From an uncultured Schlesneria sp. (lineage in GTDB: Bacteria > Planctomycetota > Planctomycetia > Planctomycetales > Planctomycetaceae), in assembly GCA_903840265.1 (NCBI GenBank), contig CAIMFH010000159.1, forward strand, positions 19,214 to 83,213: a stretch of 64,000 nt of DNA, read 5' to 3'. The notes beneath the pieces are model-generated. The model worked only from the letters and a program-made list of their open reading frames with translations, was not told the DNA's origin and did not search any database. Below, in pieces: positions 43,466-52,221 of the stretch (its first letter is position 1; each line of letters begins with the position of its first letter). The position numbers and the translations under genes are program-made.

Positions 43466-46363
43466 ATGTCTGACGCGACTTCTCCGGCAGCGCCCAAGCC
43501 GCTGCGCCGTACTTACATTCCCGCCGTGGGCCCTCGTTTACGGATTCTGATGTGGTTCGTCTTTATTCTGGTCGCCGTCTTGGGGGCTAATTCGGTCTAT
43601 TTGGGGGGCGTGACTTTCCTAAGTTGGAGTTCCGGTCGCACCTACGAAAACTGGTTCTACATGCTGATGTTCGCGGGACACCTTGTCCTCGGCTTGCTGC
43701 TGGTCGTTCCGTTCGTCTTGTTTCTTGGGGTTCACCTGCTGAATACGCGTCTGCGAAAGAATAAGCGGGCGATTCGCGTTGGGTATGCCCTGTTGGGGGC
43801 GTCCATCGCCGTACTGATTTCCGGGTTGCTGCTGATGCGAGTCGACCTGGGTGGGTCGTCGGCGCTGGTCATCAAGAATCAGGCCACCCGATCGTTGATC
43901 TATTGGGCGCATGTTGCGGCACCCTTGTCCTGTTTATGGCTGTACTGGCTGCATCGCCTCGCCGGTCCGAAAATCAAGTGGAAATATGGCGCCGGTTATT
44001 TGGCCATGACGGGTGTGGCTGCGGGCGGCATGATCCTGCTGCACAATCAGGATCCGCGAAACTGGAATCAGGCCGGACCCAAAGAGGGCGAGAAATACTT
44101 CTTCCCATCGCTTGCTCGGACTTCGACCGGCAACTTTATTCCTGCCGAAGCCCTGATGAATGATGACTACTGCCTGAAGTGCCACCAGGATGCGTATAAG
44201 GGCTGGTTCCACAGTTCACACCATTTCAGTTCGTTCAACAATCCGGCATACCTGGCGAGCGTCAGAGAAACTCGCGATGTCTCGTTGAAGCGAGATGGCA
44301 ATGTGCAGGCCTCACGCTGGTGTGCGGGCTGTCACGATCCGGCACCGTTCTTCAGCGGAGCCTTCGACGATCCCAAGTTTGATGACGTGAACCATCCGAC
44401 CTCGCAAGCCGGAATCACGTGTACGACATGCCATTCGATCGTCCATGTGAACAGCACTCGTGGGAACGCCGACTATACAATCGAAAACCCCGAGCACTAC
44501 CCCTTTGCCTACAGCGACAATGCCATGCTGCAATGGGTTAACAATCAACTGGTCAAGGCCAAGCCTGCCCTGCATAAGAAGACCTTCTTGAAGGATCTTC
44601 ATAAGTCAGCCGAGTTCTGTTCCACTTGTCACAAGGTGCATCTGCCGTACGAACTGAACCACTACAAGCAATTTCTTCGCGGCCAGAATCATTATGATCC
44701 GTACCTGTTGAGCGGTGTGTCGGGCCACGGGGCACGCAGCTTCTACTACCCCGAAAAGGCCGTCCAAAATTGTGCTGGCTGTCACATGCCAGCGAAAGAA
44801 TCGGGTGACTTCGGTGCTAAGTTATTTGCTGATGCCAAGAATCCTAGCATTCATAACCACCTGTTCCCCACTGCCAACACAGGCTTGGCCTGGCTCAAAA
44901 ATTCGCCCGAAACAATCGAGGCTCATCAGGAGTTCCTCAAGGGTAAACTGCGAGTTGACATCTTCGGTGTAAAAGAAGGGGGCGAGATCAGCGGGAAGTT
45001 GCATGCGCCACTGCGCCCCGAAGTTCCCGCCTTGAAGCCGGGTCAGTCGTATCTGCTCGAGACGGTCGTGCGGACGTTAAAAATGGGCCATCCGTTCACT
45101 CAAGGGACTGTCGACTCCAACGAAGTGTGGCTCGATGTGACAGTGACCAGTGGCGATCGCGTCATTGGTCGTAACGGTGGAATCGACGACCAAAGTTCGG
45201 TCGATCCCTGGTCGCATTTCATCAACGTGTTCATGCTCGACAAGGATGGCAATCGCATCGATCGCCGAAATCCTCAAGACATCTTCGTCCCGCTGTACAA
45301 CAATCAGATCCCGCCCGGAGCCGCAGGCACGATTCACTACGGCTTGGCCGTACCGCCCGATATCACCGAACCGATTACGGTCGAAGTGAAGCTCCAGTAT
45401 CGCAAGTTCGACAAGACCTACACTGATTTCTTCACGAGCAAGGCTCGTCCGGGCGACGCACCAATTCGCGGTCACAAGCCGGGTGAGCCGTATGTCAACG
45501 AGTTGCCGATCACGACCCTCTGCTCGGATAAGATCACCTTCCCAATCGATGGCAGCTCGGTGATTGTCGAGAACGGCAAGGTCGAAATCCCCGTCTGGCA
45601 GCGTTGGAACGACTACGGAATCGGTCTGTTCCTCAAAGGCAAGGCGGAACTGCGGCAAGCTGCCGATGCCTTCACCACATTGGAGCGACTGACAGAAGCT
45701 GCTCGCTATGACGGGGCGCTGAATCTCGCGCGTGTACTGCATCGCGAAGGCCGCTTGGACGAAGCGACGGCAGCGCTCGAACGGGCGGCGGAGTTCAAAA
45801 AACCAGCCGCTCCGGAATGGACAGTGGCCTGGCTCAGCGGAGTCATCAACCGCGAACAGGGCCACTTGGAAGAGGCCGAGAAGAATCTGCGGAAGGTGCT
45901 GGAGGATCGCAGTCCCGAACGTACCGCACGTGGGTTTGATTTCAGTCTCGACTATGAAGTGATTGAACTTCTGGGCCAGACGTTATTCGAACGAGCCAAG
46001 CAGGTGCGAGATCCGGCTCGCCGGGCGGAACGAGACGCCCTGTTGAAAGAGTCGATCACAGCCTATGAAAAGGTACTGAAACTCGATTCCGAAAACGTCG
46101 GGGCTCATTACGGTTTGCAATTGGTCTACCAGGACTTGGGCGATGAAACCAAGGCGGCCGAGCATGCGAAGCTGCACGCTCGGTTTAAGCCGGACGATAA
46201 CGCTCGCGATATCGCTTTCGAAAAAGCTCGACGAAAATACCCTGCCGCCGCCAAAGCCTCCGAGCCGCTCGTCATCTATCCTCTAAATCGATCGGGCGCA
46301 CCGGGGTTGCAGGCCGCCGGTCCTTCGAAGAGCGCGGATGCCGCGAAGCCAGGAGATGACTAG
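43466..46363 (+). CDS. Membrane-anchored pentaheme cytochrome c with TPR domain
   Basis: About 965 aa from MSDATSPAAPKPLRRTY (GGTGGAG upstream). Five transmembrane helices in residues ~27-190, two of them carrying His (AGHLVLG, IYWAHVAAP) that could hold b-type hemes. Then five CXXCH heme sites: CLKCH (236), CAGCH (286), CTTCH (319), CSTCH (385) and CAGCH (436), in a cytochrome c554-like periplasmic part. A beta-rich domain follows, and TPR-like helices near 720-930. It probably moves electrons between the quinone pool and a periplasmic partner. It forms a run with the UnbV-type gene and a small membrane protein. Confidence 0.85.
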   Translation: MSDATSPAAPKPLRRTYIPAVGPRLRILMWFVFILVAVLGANSVYLGGVTFLSWSSGRTYENWFYMLMFAGHLVLGLLLVVPFVLFLGVHLLNTRLRKNKRAIRVGYALLGASIAVLISGLLLMRVDLGGSSALVIKNQATRSLIYWAHVAAPLSCLWLYWLHRLAGPKIKWKYGAGYLAMTGVAAGGMILLHNQDPRNWNQAGPKEGEKYFFPSLARTSTGNFIPAEALMNDDYCLKCHQDAYKGWFHSSHHFSSFNNPAYLASVRETRDVSLKRDGNVQASRWCAGCHDPAPFFSGAFDDPKFDDVNHPTSQAGITCTTCHSIVHVNSTRGNADYTIENPEHYPFAYSDNAMLQWVNNQLVKAKPALHKKTFLKDLHKSAEFCSTCHKVHLPYELNHYKQFLRGQNHYDPYLLSGVSGHGARSFYYPEKAVQNCAGCHMPAKESGDFGAKLFADAKNPSIHNHLFPTANTGLAWLKNSPETIEAHQEFLKGKLRVDIFGVKEGGEISGKLHAPLRPEVPALKPGQSYLLETVVRTLKMGHPFTQGTVDSNEVWLDVTVTSGDRVIGRNGGIDDQSSVDPWSHFINVFMLDKDGNRIDRRNPQDIFVPLYNNQIPPGAAGTIHYGLAVPPDITEPITVEVKLQYRKFDKTYTDFFTSKARPGDAPIRGHKPGEPYVNELPITTLCSDKITFPIDGSSVIVENGKVEIPVWQRWNDYGIGLFLKGKAELRQAADAFTTLERLTEAARYDGALNLARVLHREGRLDEATAALERAAEFKKPAAPEWTVAWLSGVINREQGHLEEAEKNLRKVLEDRSPERTARGFDFSLDYEVIELLGQTLFERAKQVRDPARRAERDALLKESITAYEKVLKLDSENVGAHYGLQLVYQDLGDETKAAEHAKLHARFKPDDNARDIAFEKARRKYPAAAKASEPLVIYPLNRSGAPGLQAAGPSKSADAAKPGDD

Positions 46364-46466
46364 GTTGTTGTCTGCCACTTGCCAAAAAGTTGATTTGTCT
46401 CCGCAGCTAACTTTCATGATTCGCGATGCCAACTGATCGCTGACCAATCGCCAGGAACTCCGGCTC

Positions 46467-48290
46467 ATGACCGAACCTCAATTGGAAGAAGAACGTGACG
46501 ATGCCATCGTGGGCCGCGCCTTTCGATGGTCGGCCCTCGTCATCGTATTGATCGGGGTGGGCGTCGGCGTCGCCTATTGGCGGTCAACAATCAAGCCCCC
46601 CCCGATCGTCCGTCAGTCGGATCCCATTAAGCCGGAGCTTCGCGAACCTCCCAAGATCACGATCCCCGTGATGCCCTTCGCCGACATCACCGAGTCGGCA
46701 GGAATCCGTTTCGTCCACGAAAATGGAGCCGCGGGCGAGAGATTGCTCCCCGAATCGATGGGGGGCGGAGTCGCGTTCCTGGACTATGACGGCGACGGCG
46801 ACCCCGACATCCTGTGCGTGAACTCATGTCGCTGGCCTTGGGATGAACGCCCTGTCGAGCAATCACCGACAATGGCGCTGTATCGCAACGACGGGGACTG
46901 CAAGTTTACGGATGTCACCAAGGATGCGGGACTCGATGTCACGTTTTACGGACAGGGAGTCGCTGTTGGTGACTATGACAACGACGGTGATGTGGATTTG
47001 TATCTGACGGCCGTTGGGCTGAATCATCTCTATCGCAACGACGGCGGGCGGTTTGTCGATGTCACTGAATCGGCCAACGTGGGCGGTACCAGGGACCAGT
47101 GGAGTACGAGTTGCGGATTCCTGGACTACGACAACGACGGCGACTTGGACTTGTTTGTCTGCAACTACGTCCGCTGGACTCGCGAATTTGACAAGGCCCA
47201 GCCATTCACGCTGACTGGTGAACGAGCCTACGGGCGTCCTCAGGAATTCCCTGGAACGTATCCCTATCTCTATCGAAATGACGGCGAGGGCAAGTTCAGC
47301 GAAGTCAGCGAGACGGCAGGCTTGCGAATCAAGAACCCTGTCCGACAGGAAGTCTATGCTGCAAAATCGTTGGGGGTCACTTGTGGTGATTTCGACGATG
47401 ACGGCTGGATCGACATCGCCGTTGCCAATGACACCGTGCAAAACTTCCTCTTTCATAACCAGAAGAACGGCACGTTCGCCGAGAAAGCTGTCGAACGAGG
47501 AATGGCGTTTGACCAGCAGGGGCAGGCTCGCGGCGCGATGGGGATTGATATGGCTCGCATCCGCGGCAGCGATCATCTGGCGATTGCGATCGGTAACTTC
47601 GCGAACGAGATGAGTGCCCTGTACGTCGCCAATGGGAATTCGATGCAGTTCAATGACGAAGCCATTGCTACGGGCATTGGGCCGCAATCACGACTGGAAC
47701 TCACCTTCGGAACCCTCTTCGTCGACGTCGATCTCGACGGCCGGTTCGATATCATCTCTGCGAATGGTCATTTGGAGCCCGAGATTAACAAGGTTCAGGC
47801 GAGCCAGTTTTACGAGCAGCCGCCGCACTTTTTCTGGAACTGCGGCCCGGAATCGCGCACCGAATTTGTTCCCGTCCCCTCCGAGAAATGCGGCTCGGAC
47901 TTTCTAAAGCGAATGGTGGGACGCGGTGCCGCGTTCGCCGATATTGATGGCGATGGAGACCTGGATCTCCTGTTTGGAGCAACGGGCGCCAAGCCTCGCT
48001 TGCTGCGAAACGACCAGCAACTCGGGCACCATTGGCTGCGAGTCGATGTGGCAGGTGTCAAAGGGGGCCGAGCAGCGATCGGCGCGAAGATCGTAGTGAC
48101 TTTGGCGGACGGCAAGATTATTGGTCAAATCATGCCCACCCGGGGATATTTGTCACAGAGTGAATTTCCTGCGACATTCGGTTTGGGCTCGCAAGACAAG
48201 GTCTCCAAAGTCACAATTCAGTGGCCGACGGGCGAGAGCAAAACAATTGATGCTCCCCCGATTAACCAAGTCCTGAAGGTCTCGCCTTAG
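46467..48290 (+). CDS. CRTAC1-type FG-GAP/ASPIC-UnbV protein
   Basis: 607 aa. An N-terminal transmembrane anchor (ALVIVLIGVGVGVAYW) is followed by repeated calcium-binding FG-GAP/VCBS motifs (for example VGDYDNDGDVDLYLT, LDYDNDGDLDLFVC, CGDFDDDGWIDIAVA) that build a beta propeller, and a C-terminal ASPIC/UnbV domain (AIGAKIVVTLADGKIIGQIM then YLSQSEFPATFGLG). Exported or membrane-bound. It follows the pentaheme cytochrome by ~100 bases and precedes a small membrane protein by four bases, so probably one operon. Confidence 0.9.
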   Translation: MTEPQLEEERDDAIVGRAFRWSALVIVLIGVGVGVAYWRSTIKPPPIVRQSDPIKPELREPPKITIPVMPFADITESAGIRFVHENGAAGERLLPESMGGGVAFLDYDGDGDPDILCVNSCRWPWDERPVEQSPTMALYRNDGDCKFTDVTKDAGLDVTFYGQGVAVGDYDNDGDVDLYLTAVGLNHLYRNDGGRFVDVTESANVGGTRDQWSTSCGFLDYDNDGDLDLFVCNYVRWTREFDKAQPFTLTGERAYGRPQEFPGTYPYLYRNDGEGKFSEVSETAGLRIKNPVRQEVYAAKSLGVTCGDFDDDGWIDIAVANDTVQNFLFHNQKNGTFAEKAVERGMAFDQQGQARGAMGIDMARIRGSDHLAIAIGNFANEMSALYVANGNSMQFNDEAIATGIGPQSRLELTFGTLFVDVDLDGRFDIISANGHLEPEINKVQASQFYEQPPHFFWNCGPESRTEFVPVPSEKCGSDFLKRMVGRGAAFADIDGDGDLDLLFGATGAKPRLLRNDQQLGHHWLRVDVAGVKGGRAAIGAKIVVTLADGKIIGQIMPTRGYLSQSEFPATFGLGSQDKVSKVTIQWPTGESKTIDAPPINQVLKVSP

Positions 48291-48294
48291 CCTC

Positions 48295-48765
48295 ATGATG
48301 CCGCTTCCCGTCCGAGTTGATGTCGACAACTTGCCACCCCTGATTGTGGGGGGACTGCTGTTGCTTGCGGCTGCTTTCATGGCGCTCAAGCAATGGTGGG
48401 CTCATCGGCGGCTGGTCGAAAATATGAAGGTGAATGAAGTCGGCTATCAGATTGCCGAGCGACAAATTCGCCACCGCCTCGCTGTGGGCGTCCTGCTATT
48501 TGTCCTGGCCATCGCGATTCCGCTCGGTGATCAGCTCGACTTTTTCTTCCGGGCCCGCCCCGGGGTGTTCTTCTCCTATTGGATGGGAGTTCTGTTACTG
48601 GTGTTTGCGATGGTCGTGATCGCACTCGGTGACATCCTGTCGACCCTTGCCGCGGCTCGTCTGTCACAAGTCGATCTGCGGCGAGAGCGGCAGGAGCTGG
48701 AAGAAGAAATCCGCCGGTTTCGAGCGCAAAGAAATGCCGCGGACGAGAAGCACGACGAAAGTTAG
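48295..48765 (+). CDS. Small integral membrane protein, unknown
   Basis: 156 aa with three hydrophobic helices (LIVGGLLLLAAAFMAL; AVGVLLFVLAIAIPLG; FSYWMGVLLLVFAMVVIALG) and a charged C-terminal coiled coil (LRRERQELEEEIRRFRAQRN). It starts four bases after the stop of the UnbV gene and is surely co-transcribed with it. Unknown family; assembly or anchoring of the preceding proteins is one guess. Confidence 0.65.
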   Translation: MMPLPVRVDVDNLPPLIVGGLLLLAAAFMALKQWWAHRRLVENMKVNEVGYQIAERQIRHRLAVGVLLFVLAIAIPLGDQLDFFFRARPGVFFSYWMGVLLLVFAMVVIALGDILSTLAAARLSQVDLRRERQELEEEIRRFRAQRNAADEKHDES

Positions 48766-48780
48766 TCGCCTTGTCTTCGT

Positions 48781-48868
48781 GGGATGGGCTTCCAGCCCGT
48801 CTGTCTTGATTGTCTTTTAGTCCCAGCGGGACGACAGACAATAGCCCACCACTTCGGTGGTGGGTGGA
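48781..48868. repeat. Planctomycete intergenic repeat with UUCG-type hairpin
   Basis: The sequence GGGATGGGCTTCCAGCCCGT and the following AGTCCCAGCGGGACGACAGA belong to an intergenic repeat that I recall from many planctomycete genomes. It ends in the perfect 8-bp hairpin CCCACCAC-TTCG-GTGGTGGG (48845-48864). Between convergent genes it probably also terminates transcription in both directions. Confidence 0.6.
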
Positions 48869-48870
48869 CA

Positions 48871-50190
48871 CTACTTCGCATACCCGGAAAAATGAACGCC
48901 CCCCATGCCACCCATCCCCGCCGAGGCGGCGGCCGGTTCAATATGTGAACTGAACGAAAGCACGTGCTGACCTTCGCGACGGGTCAAAGCCACCCCTTGC
49001 CCGGACTCGGACGATGCGACATTCGCTCCCAACGCTTCCGCCAAAAATGATTCGGCTGCAGCTCGCTTCATGTCCGCGATCGTTGTGTTTTTGGCCTCCT
49101 GGGCATTCGTGGCATCCAAGGCATAGCTCTTCAGCAGCTTGGGCCAGACTTTGTGAAACAGCGGTGTGGAGTCGAACACGTCGATCGTTTCAATCTTGCC
49201 ATTGATGGCGACCAGCACGCCCACGACTTGGTCGATCTTCGAGACTCGTGCCTGCAGATGCTCCAGATAGGGCTCCAGCTTTTTGATGTTGTCGACGTTC
49301 ACATAGTTGGCTGTAAAAGCGCCGGAATCGGGACTCAGCCCGGATTGATTGTTGGCGATGGCCACGCTTTCCCACACCGCGCTTTGGTCTTTGTCGGATT
49401 GAACCGCCACGCGCGACGCCTTGCTTAAATGGCCGACAGTCGCGACGAACTTGCCGCGGTCGGCGTCCTGCGCTAATTGACTGGCGCCGTAGTCGACGCG
49501 AAGTGCAGCCGACACGGTCCCTCCTGATGCCACCGAACTGTTTGCGTTCTCGATCTGCGCCAGCGTTTCTTCAGCCCCTTTTGCACCCCACCGACCACTC
49601 TCCACGCAGAAGACGGAAATCCGCGTCGGCGAGCTATGAGGTGCGAGAACCAGTTCGTTGGCAATAGTTCGGTCCTGGCTTCCGCCGATGATGATCTCGC
49701 CTGGCATCAGATACAACGGCTTGTCGGAATTGTTCACGACGATCAGGGTATTCACGTCGTTTCCGGCGGACAGGACCGCATTGCCATCACGCCGATCACG
49801 GGTTGCTTGCTCGTCGGCCGGTGTGTCGCCGTTGTCGTTATTCACGTTTGTCGACGTATCGGCGTTGACTGCGTCTGCGCCAGGATCATTCTGCCCCTCA
49901 TAGGTGGCGGCCAGCTCTCGGATTTCGACGGTCCCCGCTTTCAGTCCTTCATCCAGTGTGATGTAGCGGTCTTCGGTCTTCGCAACTCGACTGCTGACCG
50001 GAAAGATCGACAGATTGTCATATCGAATCGGGTCACCCACGACGAAGTCCTCCAGCGCAAACGATCCAGAAGGCGCTGGTGATGCCGTGGTGTCAGACCT
50101 GACAGTGTTATTCCGGGGAACCGGCGGAGATTCACTGCACCCGACGATGAGAACTCCTGCCACCATCAGTCCAGCCAGTTTTCGCGACAT
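48871..50190 (-). CDS. Lipoprotein with ARPP-1-like domain
   Basis: About 439 aa from MSRKLAGLMVAGVLIVGCSE (GGAGATT upstream); LIVGC is a lipobox. The mature region contains 'NLSIFPVSSR…YITLDEGLKAGTVEIRELA…TLIVVNNSDKPLYLMPGEII…CVESGRWGAKGAEE', which matches my memory of the ARPP-1 (DUF6569) family. Residues 60-130 are an Asn/Asp/Thr-rich insert. It probably sits in a membrane facing the periplasm; its function is unknown. Followed downstream by the planctomycete hairpin repeat. Confidence 0.65.
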   Translation of the reverse strand: MSRKLAGLMVAGVLIVGCSESPPVPRNNTVRSDTTASPAPSGSFALEDFVVGDPIRYDNLSIFPVSSRVAKTEDRYITLDEGLKAGTVEIRELAATYEGQNDPGADAVNADTSTNVNNDNGDTPADEQATRDRRDGNAVLSAGNDVNTLIVVNNSDKPLYLMPGEIIIGGSQDRTIANELVLAPHSSPTRISVFCVESGRWGAKGAEETLAQIENANSSVASGGTVSAALRVDYGASQLAQDADRGKFVATVGHLSKASRVAVQSDKDQSAVWESVAIANNQSGLSPDSGAFTANYVNVDNIKKLEPYLEHLQARVSKIDQVVGVLVAINGKIETIDVFDSTPLFHKVWPKLLKSYALDATNAQEAKNTTIADMKRAAAESFLAEALGANVASSESGQGVALTRREGQHVLSFSSHIEPAAASAGMGGMGGVHFSGYAK

Positions 50191-50367
50191 GACAATCTCC
50201 TTCCAGACGCTTGATCGAACGAAACATCCTGGGCGACGCGGCCCTTCAGCGACGGAATCAATGCACGAACTTGGATCTGGCGAGATGAACTTCAATGAAA
50301 TGGGACCGGAGTCTCTCCGGTCGTGATTAGGACGTACTCAAGTGCCAAAAGTTCCCGGCCGAATAAT

Positions 50368-50401
50368 AAAAAGCCCCGCAGCAACCAATTGCTGGGGGCT
50401 T
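50368..50401 (-). terminator. Terminator after the Tat-signal protein gene
   Basis: On the minus strand, AAGCCCC…CAGC pairing with GCTG…GGGGCTT followed by TTTTATTATT, immediately downstream of the 529-aa gene. Confidence 0.85.
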
Positions 50402-50429
50402 GAAGTACGTCTGGATTGGTCGCCAGATC

Positions 50430-51977
50430 CTATGCCTCGACCCCCAGCAGTTTGCAGGCTTCGTCGTAGCCCGCAGCGCGGAATCCCTGCTTATCGTCGC
50501 GGTTATAGCCATAGGCACTGGCCGTGACGCGGGCCAGGGCGACCACTTGTCGCCAGCGGAACGCCGGCCGAGTGGTACGGTATTCTTCGCGAACGGTGTG
50601 ATAATATTTCTCGCCGTGCAGTCGTCCGTCTTCGCTGATCGCATACTTCAGCATTAAATCGAAGACGGGATCGACACTGTGGCCACGGTCACCGTAAATC
50701 TGGATCGCGGCGGTCGCTCGTCCCTGGTCATTGTTGCGAATCGCATCTTCGGTTTCGGCGAGTAGACCCTTGGCGTCTTCGATCTTGATCAACGCCCGCT
50801 GTTCGTCCGTTGGGTAGGCCGGAGTCGGAAACGGAGCCGACTGCACACCGGCGTGATAGGCAGCGACGATCAATCCCGAAATGACATGCTTCGACTCGGC
50901 CACGCGAGCCATATTGCGCCACGCGTTCGTCGCGTCAGACGAATGGACACCGGCGGAATCGCCGTGCGTACGCCATTTGTCGCCCCCTTGTCGCAGCACA
51001 TACAGATTGGACGCCATCGAAATCGCTTCGCCGACGACTTCCGGATCGATTCCTTCTGCGAGCGCAGCGGCGGCAGCCTCGGCTGCGCTGTCGCGTGGGC
51101 CGTTGTAAATCGCCAGAGCCAACGCTTCGACTGCCGCATCACCAGGGTCACGCTTGCCCAACGCTTTCCCAGCGAGTTTGTATTGGTCGAGCAACTTGGG
51201 CATCAGTGTGCGAATCGGCGATTCCGCCTGCTTGTGCTCGATCCGCATCCGTTCATGATCGGCGCACAGTCGGACGCATTGCCGCAACAGCGAATACGAA
51301 TACTCCTTCCCAAGTAGCCCCACGAGGCCGTAGGTGCGATGGGCAAATACGAACCGGTGAACGTTCATGTCGTCCTGAATCGCCGGTTGCAGCGCGTTAA
51401 ACGTATCCAACGGCGAGTCACCCACTTGTGTCAGCAGTGCCTCGCCCAACTTCATATCCGGCTTGCGGCACGCATCGCGAATCTGTTGACCCAGATCCCC
51501 TTCGGCATGTTCCGCGGCATGGATCGCGGCTAATTCCGTATGCGACGCACCGCCGACGCTTTGAATCTGCTGAGCGTTCCGATACAGCACCTTCAGAACC
51601 GGCAATGGTTCACGTCCACTTGTGAGCTGGCGGCTCATTTCCAGGGCCGGCAGCATCGCCATCGCGGTATGAAAGCCGACGTAATCGCAGCCACCAAAAG
51701 TCACGGCATTTGCCAGTGCTCCTGCAGCGATCAGTTTCTTCAACTCGACTTCGCCATTTTGAATTCTCAGCGCCAGCAACGGCTGCAATTTGTCAGCCGG
51801 AGTATTCCGCATCAACTCAACCAGGCTGGCATATTCTCCGAGCGGTATCGAGTCGGACCCCTGAGCTGCAAACGCGGTCGAGAATCCCAAGTCCTGGGCC
51901 AGCGACGTTCCCAAGCCAGCGGCCAGCATGCCGCGACCGACATCCGACAGAAACGCGCGACGAGTAGACGGTGCCAT
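50430..51977 (-). CDS. Tat-exported protein of unknown function (515 aa)
   Basis: Start MAPSTRRAFLSDVGRGMLAA with a twin-arginine signal (TRRAFLSD). The mature part is mostly alpha-helical with Ala-rich segments, a GGCDYVGFHTAMAMLP motif near residue 105, paired His residues (SHTELAAIHAAEHAEGDLGQ; VHRFVFAHRTYG) and EAISMASNLYVLRQ. The His pattern hints at metal or heme binding, but I do not recognise the family. It has its own terminator and no close neighbour on the same strand. Confidence 0.65.
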   Translation of the reverse strand: MAPSTRRAFLSDVGRGMLAAGLGTSLAQDLGFSTAFAAQGSDSIPLGEYASLVELMRNTPADKLQPLLALRIQNGEVELKKLIAAGALANAVTFGGCDYVGFHTAMAMLPALEMSRQLTSGREPLPVLKVLYRNAQQIQSVGGASHTELAAIHAAEHAEGDLGQQIRDACRKPDMKLGEALLTQVGDSPLDTFNALQPAIQDDMNVHRFVFAHRTYGLVGLLGKEYSYSLLRQCVRLCADHERMRIEHKQAESPIRTLMPKLLDQYKLAGKALGKRDPGDAAVEALALAIYNGPRDSAAEAAAAALAEGIDPEVVGEAISMASNLYVLRQGGDKWRTHGDSAGVHSSDATNAWRNMARVAESKHVISGLIVAAYHAGVQSAPFPTPAYPTDEQRALIKIEDAKGLLAETEDAIRNNDQGRATAAIQIYGDRGHSVDPVFDLMLKYAISEDGRLHGEKYYHTVREEYRTTRPAFRWRQVVALARVTASAYGYNRDDKQGFRAAGYDEACKLLGVEA

Positions 51978-52170
51978 TTCGATTCTCCACTGAGGGCAAG
52001 GGAGCAACGCAATCGACAAATTGAGTCAGTGAAACTGAGTATACACATCGAAATGCAATGATGAATACAGTTTTCGCTGGGCGCACTGTCAGTTCGAGAT
52101 TCCTCCGCTGTTCATTTCGTCCAGAAACGTGCCTGCATCTTCCCAGCGAAACTGATCACGGAAGGCTTCT

Positions 52171-52212
52171 TCATCCGTGCTCAATCAGTGATTCATCCGT
52201 GGCTAAGAACTC
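52171..52212. repeat. Dispersed 'ATCCGTG' repeat, copy 2
   Basis: TTCATCCGTG…ATTCATCCGTGGCTAAGA, related to 34561-34596. It lies at the 3' end of the FG-GAP gene on the minus strand. Confidence 0.5.
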
Positions 52213-52221
52213 TTCTCTACC

